DNA of 64,000 bases, taken from positions 2,490,660 to 2,554,659 of the forward strand of contig NZ_CP018624.1 of assembly GCF_002327185.1 (NCBI RefSeq), given 5' to 3'. Positions 18,489-27,960 of this stretch are shown in pieces. The notes beneath the pieces were generated by a model that did not search any database, was not told the DNA's origin, and saw only the letters and a list, made by a program, of their open reading frames with translations. Within the stretch, counting starts at the first letter, position 1; each line of letters begins with the position of its first letter. The translations under genes were made by a program, and so were the position numbers. This stretch comes from Clostridium chauvoei. GTDB lineage: Bacteria; Bacillota; Clostridia; Clostridiales; Clostridiaceae.

Positions 18489-18562
18489 TAGTATTTTTCG
18501 AAAAATTAAAATATTCTTATTTATTTCTCAATATTACATATCTATTTTTAAGAAAATTGTAT

Positions 18563-19828
18563 TTAATCATTTTTATTTAACATAAATTCTTCTATATCTT
18601 CTACAGATTTAATCATATTTTCAGTTAAAACTTTACATCCATCTTCTGTTATTAACACATCATCTTCTATTCTAATTCCTATTGATTCTTCCTCTATATA
18701 AATACCTGGTTCAACTGTATATACCATTCCAGCTTCAAATATAACATCTCTATTATTTAACTCTATATCATGAGTATCCATTCCCAAACTATGTCCTATG
18801 CTATGGTAATAATATTTTGATACATCTTCTTCCTTATCAATTAATCCAAGCTCAATACACTCTTTTGCAATCCACTTTTTTGATTGCTTATTTAATTCTA
18901 TAAAGCTAACTCCTGGTTTCATAGCTTGAATAACTCTTTCATTTACTCTTAAAACAGCATTATATACTGCTTTTTGTCTTTCTGTAAATTTACCACTAAC
19001 AGGAAAAGTTCTTGATATATCCCCATTATAATAATTATATTGTGCCCCTAAATCAAATAAAATTAGATCTTCCATTTTTAATTCTGAATCATTATCTACA
19101 TAATGTAATACTGCTGCATTCTTACCAGTTGCTGCAATAGTTTTAAATGCAAAGTCTTTTGCACCTTTAGTTTTACATATAAAATCAAAATATGCTTCTA
19201 ATTCATATTCTTTCATTCCTGCTTTGCATTTTTTCATAAGAGTTTCTACACCCTCAATTGTTATATCTATAGCCTTTTGAATTTCTTCTATTTCTTCTTG
19301 TGACTTTACTAATCTAAATTTCCCTATAATTCTATAAATATTTTTAATATTTACTTGTGGGTATTTTAATAATATTTCCCTGGAAATACTCTCTGCAAGG
19401 GTTTCTTGTGAATCATAGCTGTCCTTTTCTAAATCTAAATATATATTAAATTCTTCCCTTGATGTAATTATTTTATGTAATGCCCCTTTAAAATTACCTA
19501 AATAATCTACATCATCTACTCCTGTTACTTCAAAGGCTTCTTCTTTTCTTATAGATTTTCCGTGCCACTTTTCTAGTATTGGATCTATCTCTTTTATGAA
19601 TAAACAAGATTTCATTTCCCCATTTACCTTACTCATTAGTAATATATGATCTTCCTCATCTATTCCTGTTAGATAATAAAAATTTCTATTTGGAGTAAAA
19701 GGATATTTTTCATCCGCAGTTTTCTTAGGTGCATTACCCGCAAATAATATAACAACAGAATTATCCTTAATCTCCTTGAAAACGTTTTGTCTATTTCTTT
19801 TATAGAATTCTTTGTTCAATACTGTCAC
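18563..19828 (-). CDS. Xaa-Pro aminopeptidase (PepP-like, M24B)
   Basis: The 421-residue protein has the AMP_N domain (about 1-135) and a C-terminal pita-bread catalytic domain. The five metal ligands are visible in LFDLGAQY, NGDISRTF, YHSIGHSLGMDTHDIE, TVEPGIYIEEE and IRIEDDVLI. It should cleave the first residue from peptides with proline in second place. The GTG at 19828 sits too close to the AAGGA site; the TTG three codons later (19819) is a possible alternative. It is distinct in sequence from the frameshifted long-form gene nearby, so the cell probably keeps aminopeptidase P activity. The next upstream gene (ACT regulator) ends 10 bases before it, suggesting an operon. Confidence 0.93.
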   Translation of the reverse strand: MTVLNKEFYKRNRQNVFKEIKDNSVVILFAGNAPKKTADEKYPFTPNRNFYYLTGIDEEDHILLMSKVNGEMKSCLFIKEIDPILEKWHGKSIRKEEAFEVTGVDDVDYLGNFKGALHKIITSREEFNIYLDLEKDSYDSQETLAESISREILLKYPQVNIKNIYRIIGKFRLVKSQEEIEEIQKAIDITIEGVETLMKKCKAGMKEYELEAYFDFICKTKGAKDFAFKTIAATGKNAAVLHYVDNDSELKMEDLILFDLGAQYNYYNGDISRTFPVSGKFTERQKAVYNAVLRVNERVIQAMKPGVSFIELNKQSKKWIAKECIELGLIDKEEDVSKYYYHSIGHSLGMDTHDIELNNRDVIFEAGMVYTVEPGIYIEEESIGIRIEDDVLITEDGCKVLTENMIKSVEDIEEFMLNKND

Positions 19829-19838
19829 TTCCTTATAT

Positions 19839-20279
19839 TTATTCCATAGCTAAAAGTTTTACGCTAACAACATTAGGGAGTCCTCTTAGAACATTTACTA
19901 AATGCTTTAGATCTTTTTTCATATTAGAAATATCTAATGTTATAGTTACATTCGCAGCCATATTAATAGGTATATCTTGATTTATTGTTAATATATTCCC
20001 CTTATTGAAAGCTATACAATCTAACACTTTAGATAAAGTTCCCGCTTCATGGGATAATAATACTACTAATGTTATCTTTTTACTATGTATTCCTTCTGAC
20101 ATAGGAAAAATGTCATCTTTATATTTATAATAAGTACTTCTACTTATACCTGTTTGCTTAACTGCATCGCTAATATCTTTTGCTTTTCCTGTAAATAATA
20201 ATTCTTTAACTTCTATTACTTTCTTAAATGCTTCCGGTAATACTTTGTCACTTACTATATAATATTTTTCACTCGCCAT
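19839..20279 (-). CDS. ACT-domain protein (UPF0735/PheB family)
   Basis: The 146-residue protein has an N-terminal helical region with a helix-turn-helix look (ISDAVKQTGISRSTYYKYKDDIF) and a C-terminal ACT domain (about 68-146, LVVLLSHEAGTLSKVLDCIA). PheB-family proteins are linked to aromatic amino-acid metabolism, probably as ligand-sensing regulators; the exact role is unproven. AAGGATG precedes the ATG. It is transcribed with the downstream aminopeptidase and is divergent from the DAACS symporter. Confidence 0.88.
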   Translation of the reverse strand: MASEKYYIVSDKVLPEAFKKVIEVKELLFTGKAKDISDAVKQTGISRSTYYKYKDDIFPMSEGIHSKKITLVVLLSHEAGTLSKVLDCIAFNKGNILTINQDIPINMAANVTITLDISNMKKDLKHLVNVLRGLPNVVSVKLLAME

Positions 20280-20374
20280 ACCAACACCATCCTTACATTA
20301 GTTTACTATATGGTTGCCCCAGATAAACATTTCGGAAGATTTGTTTTATTATAAACAATTATATAACTTGTTTT

Positions 20375-20399
20375 AGGTAAAATATAGCCTATTTTGCCT
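20375..20399. promoter_or_regulatory. Inverted repeat in a divergent promoter region, possible operator
   Basis: AGGTAAAATA and TATTTTGCCT form a 10-bp near-perfect inverted repeat (one mismatch) around TAGCC, between the ACT regulator and the symporter gene. Nothing else is recognised in the 267-base gap. Confidence 0.35.
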
Positions 20400-20546
20400 A
20401 TCTAAACAATATTTTTTTGTCGCTCTCTTTATTTTTCTTTAATTCTCTCCATTAATCTCTTTATTACGATTAGTACTTTTTTAATCTTTTTTTTCTGATA
20501 TACTACCTTTAAATTATAAAAATCATATTAAAGGGGGACATTTTAT

Positions 20547-21758
20547 ATGAAAAAATTTGGACTTATACCAAAATTAATTTTATCAATAATATTGGGTATC
20601 ATTATAGGATCTTTCTGTCCTAAGGTTATTGTAGGTGTTTTAGCTACCTTCAATTCAATATTTGGTAGTTTCTTAGGCTTTATGATTCCTTTAATTATAG
20701 TTGGATTTGTAGTTTGTGGAATTGCTGATTTAGGAAAAGGTGCTGGAAAGATGCTTGGCTTAACTACTTTAATTGCTTATGCATCAACTTTAATTGCTGG
20801 TTTACTTGCTTACTTTGTATCTTCAAAGTTTTTCCCATTATTTATACACACATCAGGTACATTAAATAATGCTGTTAACCCAGAAGAAAAGTTAGTTAAA
20901 GCTTTATTTACAATAGATATTCCACCTATTATGTCTGTTATGACAGCTTTAATTTTAGCTTTCTTATTAGGACTTGGAATATCAGCTATAAAAGGAAGAT
21001 CACTTTATAATATGGCTAGTGAATTCCAACAAATAGTAGAACTAACAATTAAAAACTTAATAATTCCTTTACTTCCTATCCACATCATGGGTATATTTGC
21101 AAATATGACATTTGCAGGAGAAGTTAAAAATGTATTATCTGTATTTTGGAAGGTATTCTTAGTAATAATTGCTTTACATTTTACAATAATGTTTATTCAA
21201 TTTTTATTAGCAGGTATTGCTGGTAAAAAGAATGCTATTTCATTATTAAAAAATCAAATCCCTGGTTATTTAACAGCTTTAGGAACTCAAAGTTCAGCTG
21301 CTACAATACCTGTAAATTTACAATGTGCTGAAAAAAATAAGGTTTCAAAGGAAGTAAGAGAGTTTGTTGTTCCTTTAGGTGCAACTATCCACTTATCTGG
21401 TAGTACAATAACTCTTACATGTTGTGCAATAGCAGTAATGCTTCTTAATAATATGAATCCAAACCCTAGTCAAATGATGAGTTTTATAGCTATGCTAGGT
21501 GTTACTATGGTTGCAGCTCCTGGTGTTCCTGGTGGTGCAGTAATGGCTGCTCTTGGAGTACTACAAAGTGTTTTAGGCTTCTCAGAAGCTCAAATAGCTT
21601 TAATGATTGCTTTATATATAACTCAAGATAGCTTTGGAACTGCTTGTAACGTATCAGGAGATAATGCAATTGCTATTATTGTTGATTCATTAAAAAATAA
21701 ATTAGGTTTAGATATAAAGAAAAGTGATGCTGATGACAACTTAGAATCTACAAATTAG
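20547..21758 (+). CDS. Dicarboxylate/amino acid:cation symporter (DAACS family)
   Basis: The 403-residue protein has eight or so membrane segments and the two re-entrant motifs of glutamate-transporter homologues: GTQSSAATIPVNLQCAE (HP1, serine-rich) and VPGGAVMAALGVLQ followed by QDSFGTACNVSGDNAIA (segment 8 with the substrate-binding Asn/Asp). It resembles the SstT/GltP group, which take up serine, threonine, glutamate or dicarboxylates with sodium or protons. AAGGGGG precedes the ATG. The substrate cannot be read from sequence alone. Confidence 0.92.
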   Translation: MKKFGLIPKLILSIILGIIIGSFCPKVIVGVLATFNSIFGSFLGFMIPLIIVGFVVCGIADLGKGAGKMLGLTTLIAYASTLIAGLLAYFVSSKFFPLFIHTSGTLNNAVNPEEKLVKALFTIDIPPIMSVMTALILAFLLGLGISAIKGRSLYNMASEFQQIVELTIKNLIIPLLPIHIMGIFANMTFAGEVKNVLSVFWKVFLVIIALHFTIMFIQFLLAGIAGKKNAISLLKNQIPGYLTALGTQSSAATIPVNLQCAEKNKVSKEVREFVVPLGATIHLSGSTITLTCCAIAVMLLNNMNPNPSQMMSFIAMLGVTMVAAPGVPGGAVMAALGVLQSVLGFSEAQIALMIALYITQDSFGTACNVSGDNAIAIIVDSLKNKLGLDIKKSDADDNLESTN

Positions 21759-21782
21759 TGTTAGTTTTCTTCCCATAAATAT

Positions 21783-21825
21783 AAAAATAGCTAAGGCGAT
21801 TATTTAATTACCTTAGCTATTTTTA
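21783..21825. terminator. Bidirectional terminator between symporter and hcp
   Basis: AAAAATAGCTAAGG pairs with CCTTAGCTATTTTT between two convergent genes. Confidence 0.9.
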
Positions 21826-21833
21826 ATTATAAA

Positions 21834-23474
21834 TTACATTTCCATAAACATCTTTATATCATCTTCTACATTACTTATTCCACCTATTCCAAAGTTCTCG
21901 ATTAATACATTTGCTACATTAGGTGAAAGAAATGCTGGTAAAGTTGGTCCTAAATGAATATTTTTTACTCCAAGGTATAATAGTGATAACAATACTATTA
22001 CTGCCTTTTGTTCATACCATGCAATATTAAATGCAATAGGTAATTCATTTATATCCTCTAGTCCAAATACTTCTTTTAACTTTAATGCTATTAATGCTAG
22101 TGAATATGAATCATTACATTGACCAGCATCTAATACTCTAGGAATTCCTGCTATATCTCCTAAAGGTAATTTATTATATTTATATTTTGCACATCCCGCT
22201 GTTAAAATGATAGTGTCCTTAGGTAAAGCCTTTGCAAAGTCAGTATAATAGTCTCTTGATTTAGCTCTACCATCACAACCTGCCATTACAAAGAATTTCT
22301 TTATAGCACCACTTTTTACACCTTCTACAACTTTGTCTGCTACAGCCATAACCTGATTATGTGCAAATCCACCTATTATTTCTCCTGTTTCTATTTCTTT
22401 TGGAGCATTACACTTTTTAGCCATTTCTATTATTTCTGTAAAATCTTTTTTGCCATTGTCATCTACATTTATATGAGTACACCCCTCGTATCCTGATGCA
22501 CCTGTTGTAAATAATCTTTCTTTATATGAATCTTTAGGTGGAACTATACAATTAGTTGTCATTAATATAGGTCCATTAAAGCTTTCAAATTCCTCTTTTT
22601 GTTTCCACCATGCATTACCATAATTCCCTACAAAATTTGAATACTTTTTAAATGCAGGATAATAATGAGCTGGTAGCATTTCTGAGTGAGTATAAACATC
22701 TACGCCTGTGCCTTGTGTTTGTTCTAGTAGTTGTTCTAAATCTTTTAAATCATGCCCTGATACTAAAATTCCAGGATTCTTTCCAACTCCTATATTTACT
22801 TTAGTAGCTTCTGGATGACCATAAGTTTCTGTATTAGCTTTATCTAACAAAGCCATTCCATCTACACCAACTTTTCCTGTTTCTAAAGTTAATGCTATAT
22901 ACTCATCAATAGTTATTGAATCATCCATTGTTTTTGCTAAAGCTTCTTGCATAAATATTGATATTTCTTCTGAATCATAACCTAAAGCATTTGCATGTTT
23001 TAAATATGCTGATAATCCTTTTAATCCATAAGTTATAAGCTCTCTTAAACTTCTAATATCTTCATTTGTAGTACTTAGTACCCCTATGGTTTTTGATTTC
23101 ACTTCAAATTCTTTATTAGTTTTTGCAGTCCATGTAGCTGCACCATTTAAGCTTTCTTTATTTTTTAATTGAGATAATAAAGAATCTTTTTCTTTTAAAG
23201 TCGTTCTTATTCTATTATAAAATATATCATTATCAAAATTTGCATTTGTTATTGTTGTAAAAAGATTCATTGTAACTAAATGATTAATTTCAGATACAAT
23301 TTCTATACCTTCCATTCTTGCTCTTATCAAAACTTCTGATAATCCTTTTGTTACATATATTAATAAATCTTGTAATCCTGCTAGTTCAGGTGTTTTTCCA
23401 CACACACCTTTTATTGTGCATCCTGTACATCCTGCAGCTTCTTGACATTGAAAACAAAACATTTTTTTATCCAT
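21834..23474 (-). CDS. hcp: Hydroxylamine reductase / hybrid-cluster protein Hcp
   Basis: The 546-residue protein has the N-terminal [4Fe-4S] motif of class III Hcp (Cys 7, 10, 19 and 25) and the hybrid-cluster ligands in [25 protein letters not shown] and AGQCNDSYS. It handles nitric oxide or hydroxylamine under anaerobic nitrosative stress. The start at 23474 is chosen because AAGGGGG stands 9-10 bases upstream; a frame extension to 23510 has no such support. Its regulator gene lies directly upstream and a perfect palindrome sits at the expected activator position. Confidence 0.96.
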   Translation of the reverse strand: MDKKMFCFQCQEAAGCTGCTIKGVCGKTPELAGLQDLLIYVTKGLSEVLIRARMEGIEIVSEINHLVTMNLFTTITNANFDNDIFYNRIRTTLKEKDSLLSQLKNKESLNGAATWTAKTNKEFEVKSKTIGVLSTTNEDIRSLRELITYGLKGLSAYLKHANALGYDSEEISIFMQEALAKTMDDSITIDEYIALTLETGKVGVDGMALLDKANTETYGHPEATKVNIGVGKNPGILVSGHDLKDLEQLLEQTQGTGVDVYTHSEMLPAHYYPAFKKYSNFVGNYGNAWWKQKEEFESFNGPILMTTNCIVPPKDSYKERLFTTGASGYEGCTHINVDDNGKKDFTEIIEMAKKCNAPKEIETGEIIGGFAHNQVMAVADKVVEGVKSGAIKKFFVMAGCDGRAKSRDYYTDFAKALPKDTIILTAGCAKYKYNKLPLGDIAGIPRVLDAGQCNDSYSLALIALKLKEVFGLEDINELPIAFNIAWYEQKAVIVLLSLLYLGVKNIHLGPTLPAFLSPNVANVLIENFGIGGISNVEDDIKMFMEM

Positions 23475-23516
23475 AATTAATTCCCCCTTGATAGTTTTAA
23501 GTAACATCATGGGTTT

Positions 23517-23562
23517 ATTATATATATTTGAATAAAATAAATCGGTAACATTTGTTACCGAT
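23517..23562 (-). promoter_or_regulatory. hcp promoter with HcpR-type operator
   Basis: TATAAT at 23517-23522 (minus) gives a start near 23510. A perfect 22-bp palindrome, ATCGGTAACA-TT-TGTTACCGAT, occupies 23541-23562, so its centre lies at about -41.5. That is the class II activator position for Crp/Fnr proteins. The palindrome followed by a T-rich stretch may also end the regulator transcript. Confidence 0.7.
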
Positions 23563-23590
23563 ATTTAAAAATGTATAAATTATTTGCACA

Positions 23591-24262
23591 TTATATTTTT
23601 ATTTCATCTAAATTTAAAATATTTATTTGTCCTTTACTTAATTCTATTATCTCTTCATTCTTTAATTTTATAAGTTCTCTAGATAAAGAAGGTCTTGGTA
23701 TTCCTAACATTTCTGCTAATTCTTTTTTATTTATATTTAAATTAATAGTAAGATTATCTTGTTTTTTGTATTGTTCTAATATAAAATTACATACTTTTTG
23801 CCTTATACTTTTTAAAGATGTATTTCGTATTTTATTATTTAACATAATAATCTTTTCACTTAATAAACACATAAAATTATTTAAAAAATTTAAATCTCTA
23901 AAACAAGACTCTACAATGCTTTCTTTAGAGATGAAAAGCACTTTGCTTTTAGTTGAGGAGATTATTGTGGCTGGATATTTATGATTTTCTGAAAAAACTA
24001 AAGCTTCTCCAAAAACATCTCCTCTTGAAAATCTTTGTATAGTTAAACTACTTCCATTTTCATATATATTCTGTATCTCTATAACACCTTCTATTATTAA
24101 TCCTATGCTATCACAGTTTGATTGTTCTACTGCTATAATGTCATTTTTACCATAAGTATTTAACTTACAGTTGCTTTTTTCAGTAAAGTTTACTATTTGC
24201 TCTATACTCATTCCCCTAAAAATACTATTATCTTTTAGAATATTTAGAGTTTCTTTATCCAT
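23591..24262 (-). CDS. Crp/Fnr-family regulator, probable HcpR
   Basis: The 223-residue protein has a cyclic-nucleotide-type beta roll (about 20-125, with FSRGDVFGEALVFSENHKYPATI), a long dimer helix and a winged helix (IRQKVCNFILEQY, LAEMLGIPRPSLSRELIKL). It lacks the Fnr N-terminal cysteine set. It lies directly upstream of hcp on the same strand, the usual position of HcpR, which senses nitrosative stress. It overlaps the preceding small membrane gene by one base (ATGA type), so the two are co-translated. Confidence 0.88.
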   Translation of the reverse strand: MDKETLNILKDNSIFRGMSIEQIVNFTEKSNCKLNTYGKNDIIAVEQSNCDSIGLIIEGVIEIQNIYENGSSLTIQRFSRGDVFGEALVFSENHKYPATIISSTKSKVLFISKESIVESCFRDLNFLNNFMCLLSEKIIMLNNKIRNTSLKSIRQKVCNFILEQYKKQDNLTINLNINKKELAEMLGIPRPSLSRELIKLKNEEIIELSKGQINILNLDEIKI

Positions 24263-24486
24263 TAGTTTACCTCTTTTTTCTTTAAGTTATATGTTAAAAT
24301 TTTTCTAATAAAACATACTGAAAGTGAAACTAAAATTGATATAACTCCACCTAAAGAAAATCCCAATAGAACATTATCAATAAAAATGCCTATAAATACT
24401 CCTAAACCAATTCCATATGCTAAATTTATGGCCATTTTCTTAATTTCCTCATCTGATAGATATAACATATCAATATTTTCTCTCAC
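24262..24486 (-). CDS. Small membrane protein upstream of HcpR
   Basis: The 74-residue protein has a charged N terminus and two hydrophobic segments (about residues 20-40 and 45-62). The start is GTG at 24486, because GGAGG lies eight bases before it; the TTG at 24501 is inside that binding site. It overlaps the HcpR-like gene by one base, so it is probably translated with it. The function is unknown; linkage suggests a membrane role in the same stress response, which is only inference. Confidence 0.7.
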   Translation of the reverse strand: MRENIDMLYLSDEEIKKMAINLAYGIGLGVFIGIFIDNVLLGFSLGGVISILVSLSVCFIRKILTYNLKKKEVN

Positions 24487-24544
24487 TTTTAATACCTCCA
24501 ATTATTTTATATTTTTATTATATAATGTAATTATTATCAAACAG

Positions 24545-24575
24545 TTACAAAATTATTACCTTTTGTAATTTTTTT
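24545..24575. terminator. Hairpin with T run, spmB/HcpR operon gap
   Basis: TTACAAAA and TTTTGTAA form a stem with an 8-base loop. The T7 run follows on the plus strand; on the minus strand, where spmB ends, the T run is lacking. Orientation is therefore uncertain. Confidence 0.4.
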
Positions 24576-24603
24576 ATTTATTAGACGTATTATTTAAAAG
24601 AAA

Positions 24604-25128
24604 TTATAATATTAACGTTCCAACTAAAAATATTGCTGCTATTATTGCTGTTATTTCAGCAAATAAAGATGCCCATATAGTATGTCTTATTTTCCTAATC
24701 TGTACTGCTCCAAAATAAACTGTTATAGTGTAAAATATCGTTTCTGTTGTTCCCATAATTACTGATGCTATAAATCCTATATTAGTATCTGGCCCATATG
24801 TTTTTAAAATATCTGTAAGTATTCCCATTGCACCACTACCTGATAAAGGTTTTACTAATACAAGTGGGACAACCTCCTTTGGTAAACCTATAAACTCTGA
24901 TATTGGAGATATTAAATTATTAAGCATATCTAATAAATTAGATTCTCTAAAAATATTAACAGCAACTATCATTGCTAAAAGATATGGAAATATGTTTAAA
25001 CAAACCTTCAAGCCTTCCTTTGCTCCTTCTATAAACCATTCATATACTTTTCTTCCTCTAAACATTCCATAAGTAATTATTATTATTACTATTATGGGTA
25101 TTACACTCTTAGTTAAGTAATCAAACAA
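24604..25128 (-). CDS. spmB: Spore maturation protein B
   Basis: The 174-residue membrane protein has the nucleoside-recognition (Gate) domain with FIEGAKEGLKVCLNIFPYLLA near the start and VKPLSGSGAMGIL and MGTTETIFYTI further on, as in SpmB. Together with SpmA it is needed for core dehydration of spores; the transported species is unknown. The TTG start at 25128 has a GGAGG about nine bases upstream. It follows spmA by 16 bases. Confidence 0.94.
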   Translation of the reverse strand: MFDYLTKSVIPIIVIIIITYGMFRGRKVYEWFIEGAKEGLKVCLNIFPYLLAMIVAVNIFRESNLLDMLNNLISPISEFIGLPKEVVPLVLVKPLSGSGAMGILTDILKTYGPDTNIGFIASVIMGTTETIFYTITVYFGAVQIRKIRHTIWASLFAEITAIIAAIFLVGTLIL

Positions 25129-25144
25129 TTAGCTCCACCTCCAA

Positions 25145-25729
25145 CTAAAAATATCTTTGCAATATTTTGCAACATATAACTCCAACAATAGCTGCAATTG
25201 TACTTGCTAATACTGCTGGAACTATAATTGCTCCTGGGTTTGCTGATCCACAAGCTGCTCTAATAGATATTACTGTTGATGGCACTAATTGAATACACGC
25301 TGCATTTAATACTAGAAATAATACCATATCATCAGATGCTGTGCCTTTATCTTTATTTAATCTATCCATTTCTTGCATAGCTTTTATTCCAAATGGTGTT
25401 GCTGCATTTCCTAGTCCCATCATATTTGCAGTTATGTTCATGACAATAGCACCTAATGCTTTTTCATCTTTAGCAGCATCTTTAAATAATAATTTTAATA
25501 TAGGCCTTAAAAGCCGTGCCAATTTATTAGTAAGCCCGCTTTTTTCTGCTACTTTCATAACTCCACACCAAAAACACATAAGTCCTACTAATCCAATTAC
25601 AAGTCCTACTGTAGAGTCTACAGAGCCTATTATAGCCTTAGATATTCCCTCTCCATTACCAGTAAAAAGACCTATTATAATCCCTAAAAATATCATTATA
25701 AACCAAATATAATTAATCACCTTGTTCAC
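25145..25729 (-). CDS. spmA: Spore maturation protein A
   Basis: The 194-residue membrane protein has the Gate-domain motifs CGVMKVAEKSGL, NITANMMGLGNAATPFGIKAM and FLVLNAACIQLVPSTV, typical of SpmA. It forms a pair with SpmB in sporulation. The start may be the GTG at 25729 or the in-frame GTG at 25720, which has the better spacing to AGGCGG. No sigma-E or sigma-G promoter was confidently identified in the upstream region. Confidence 0.94.
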   Translation of the reverse strand: MNKVINYIWFIMIFLGIIIGLFTGNGEGISKAIIGSVDSTVGLVIGLVGLMCFWCGVMKVAEKSGLTNKLARLLRPILKLLFKDAAKDEKALGAIVMNITANMMGLGNAATPFGIKAMQEMDRLNKDKGTASDDMVLFLVLNAACIQLVPSTVISIRAACGSANPGAIIVPAVLASTIAAIVGVICCKILQRYF

Positions 25730-25841
25730 CGCCTACAAAAATTCCTTTTCTAAATATATGCCTTGCATCTAATATTTATTAATGTTACGATAAATATAAC
25801 GAATATTAATTATGTATAATTCATATAAAGGAGACTCAATT

Positions 25842-26027
25842 ATGAAAGAAGCAAATCTAAAACTAGCTCAACAAGATATTGATGAGGCATTACAGACTGT
25901 AGAAGATATGGAAAAGGTAATTAATGAAGTAAATGTTCCAGATGAATTATTAAAAGAAAAGTTTTTAACTCTTACAGAAAAGGTTCAAAAGTTAGAAAAT
26001 ATACTAAAAACTGAAGGAATACTTTAA
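25842..26027 (+). CDS. Small helical protein, unknown
   Basis: The 61-residue protein is almost entirely helix-forming, rich in Glu and Lys, with heptad-like spacing of Leu and Val (IDEALQTVEDMEKVINEV), so it is probably a coiled-coil dimer. The start at 25842 follows AAAGGAG; a frame extension to 25812 has no such site. It is a lone plus-strand gene between spmA and the MATE gene, ending at a shared terminator. I do not recognise it. Confidence 0.7.
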   Translation: MKEANLKLAQQDIDEALQTVEDMEKVINEVNVPDELLKEKFLTLTEKVQKLENILKTEGIL

Positions 26028-26048
26028 TAGATATTAAAAAATAATAAT

Positions 26049-26085
26049 GGGATATAAAATCATTTGATTTTATATCCCATTTTCT
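26049..26085. terminator. Bidirectional terminator
   Basis: GGGATATAAAATCA and TGATTTTATATCCC pair around a short loop, followed by a T-rich run. Confidence 0.9.
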
Positions 26086-26089
26086 TTTA

Positions 26090-27451
26090 TTAATTAATTT
26101 CTGGTACTTCTTTTAACTTTCTTACAGAAGTATAAAATAAAATTCCTGTTATAATTGCTGATAATAAATCTGATGCTGCCCCAGCTATCCATATTCCGTT
26201 TAAAGCTGGATTAACAACTCTAGGTAATATTATCATAAATGGTATTAAAAGAATAACTTGTCTTAGTAGACTTAAAAACATCGAAACCTTTGCTTTCCCT
26301 ATCGCTTGGAAATAACTTGAACTTACAATTTGAAATCCTATAAAAGGTATCATACAAAGATATATTCTTAATCCATTAGTTGCTATATCTACTAATTTAG
26401 GATCCTTATTGAACATACTAATTAAAATATGTGGAAATAATTCAACTAGTAAAAAGCCTATTATCATTATGATAGTTGCTATTATCGTTCCATAAGTAAC
26501 AGTTTCTTTTACTCTATGATATTTTTTAGCCCCATAATTATATCCTATAATTGGTTGAGCTCCTTGATTTAATCCTATTATCGGCATAGCGAATATCATT
26601 GTTATGCTTGCTATAATAGCCATTGATCCTATAGCTAAATCCCCACCATATATTCTTAAGGAATTATTTGCAATAACCTGCACCATACTTTGAGCTATTT
26701 GCATTGAAAATGGAGACATTCCTATTGTAACAATCGCTAATACTATTCTTTTTTCTAATTTTAAATTTTCTTTTCTAAGTTTTATATAGCTTTTTCCTGT
26801 TGTAAAATAACTTATAACCCATATACAACTAACTAATTGAGATATAACTGTTGCTATTGCTGCACCTTTTACTCCAAGGTTTAATCCGAAAATAAATATT
26901 GGATCTAATACTATATTAGTTATAGCTCCAATTAGCATTGAAAACATTTCTATTCTAGGATTTCCATCACTTCTTATAGAATGATTTAAACTAAAGCCCA
27001 TAAGATTAAATATTGTTCCAAAATAAATAATGTTTATATAATCCTGTGCATAACCAATTGTACTATCACTTGCTCCAAACACTCTTAAAAGTTTATTTGA
27101 AAACATTAATCCTATAATCACTATAACTATACTTATTATTATTGATAATGCTAGTGAATTTCCTATTAACTTTTCTGCATCATCTTTATGCCCTCGTCCT
27201 AAATTTAAAGATACCCTTGCTGATGTTCCTACGCCAAGCAATAACCCAAATCCTAATATAATAGTTGCTATAGGCATAGTTACACCTACCCCTGTTATTG
27301 CTAATTGTCCAACTTCTGGTATATGTCCTATAAACATCCTATCTACTATATTATATAAAGTATTTACTAGCATACCAATTATAGCGGGTACAGAAAATGT
27401 AATTAAAAGTTTTGATATCTTCTCTTCTCCTAATCGTTCCTGTCTATTCAT
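26090..27451 (-). CDS. MATE-family efflux transporter
   Basis: The 453-residue protein has twelve predicted membrane segments and the MATE hallmarks MLVNTLYNIVDRMFIGH in segment 1 and GLNQGAQPIIGYNYGA in the second half. It belongs to the DinF/NorM-like branch that exports cationic or hydrophobic drugs using sodium or protons. AAGGAGG precedes the ATG. It follows a MarR regulator by 18 bases, the usual arrangement for a regulator-efflux operon, so its substrate is probably related to the MarR ligand. Confidence 0.94.
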   Translation of the reverse strand: MNRQERLGEEKISKLLITFSVPAIIGMLVNTLYNIVDRMFIGHIPEVGQLAITGVGVTMPIATIILGFGLLLGVGTSARVSLNLGRGHKDDAEKLIGNSLALSIIISIVIVIIGLMFSNKLLRVFGASDSTIGYAQDYINIIYFGTIFNLMGFSLNHSIRSDGNPRIEMFSMLIGAITNIVLDPIFIFGLNLGVKGAAIATVISQLVSCIWVISYFTTGKSYIKLRKENLKLEKRIVLAIVTIGMSPFSMQIAQSMVQVIANNSLRIYGGDLAIGSMAIIASITMIFAMPIIGLNQGAQPIIGYNYGAKKYHRVKETVTYGTIIATIIMIIGFLLVELFPHILISMFNKDPKLVDIATNGLRIYLCMIPFIGFQIVSSSYFQAIGKAKVSMFLSLLRQVILLIPFMIILPRVVNPALNGIWIAGAASDLLSAIITGILFYTSVRKLKEVPEIN

Positions 27452-27469
27452 AATAAACCTCCTTGTTCT

Positions 27470-27886
27470 CTAGTTCATAGTTATTTTTTTCAGTATATTT
27501 TTTACTGTTATTACTTCTTCCTCCGTTAATGGTTCTGTTATATTAGCTTCCCATGATTTTAGTATTCCAAAAAACTCTTCCTTTATATTTAATGCTTTTT
27601 CTGTAAGAAAAACATTATATGCTCTCTTATCTTCTCTACATCTTACCCTTGTAACATATCCTTCTTCTTCTAACCTTTTTATAGCTCTTGCTGTGTTGGC
27701 TTTATCTATTTTTAACAAATCTGATAATTTTTCTTGATTTATTCCATCATTTTTATAAAGCTGAATTAAAAATATATATTGTCCTACCCCTAAATTAAGC
27801 TTTGAAAATTCTTTTGAGAAAAATCTACAACTGTTTCTATATATTTCAGAAATATATTTTCCTATTGCATCATCTTTACACTCCAT
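27470..27886 (-). CDS. MarR-family transcriptional regulator
   Basis: The 138-residue protein shows the MarR winged helix: INQEKLSDLLKIDKANTARAIKRLEEEGYV and the wing VRCREDKRAYNVFLTEK. It is expected to be a dimeric repressor released by a phenolic or drug-like ligand. AAGGAGGG precedes the ATG. Two identical 18-bp palindromes flank its promoter, which strongly suggests autoregulation and control of the downstream MATE pump. Confidence 0.95.
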   Translation of the reverse strand: MECKDDAIGKYISEIYRNSCRFFSKEFSKLNLGVGQYIFLIQLYKNDGINQEKLSDLLKIDKANTARAIKRLEEEGYVTRVRCREDKRAYNVFLTEKALNIKEEFFGILKSWEANITEPLTEEEVITVKNILKKITMN

Positions 27887-27901
27887 GCCTTTCCCTCCTT
27901 T

Positions 27902-27919
27902 TAGTTGCTATCGCAACTA
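27902..27919. promoter_or_regulatory. MarR operator, proximal copy
   Basis: TAGTTGC-TATC-GCAACTA is a perfect 7-4-7 palindrome just upstream of the marR ribosome binding site. An identical copy lies 44 bp upstream. Confidence 0.85.
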
Positions 27920-27931
27920 TTTAACTTGTTT

Positions 27932-27960
27932 ATTTTAACACAACTTAGTTGCTATCGCAA
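27932..27960 (-). promoter_or_regulatory. Promoter of the marR-MATE operon
   Basis: TTGCGA (27955-27960) and TAAAAT (27932-27937) on the minus strand have a 17-base spacer. The -35 box lies inside the distal operator. Confidence 0.65.
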
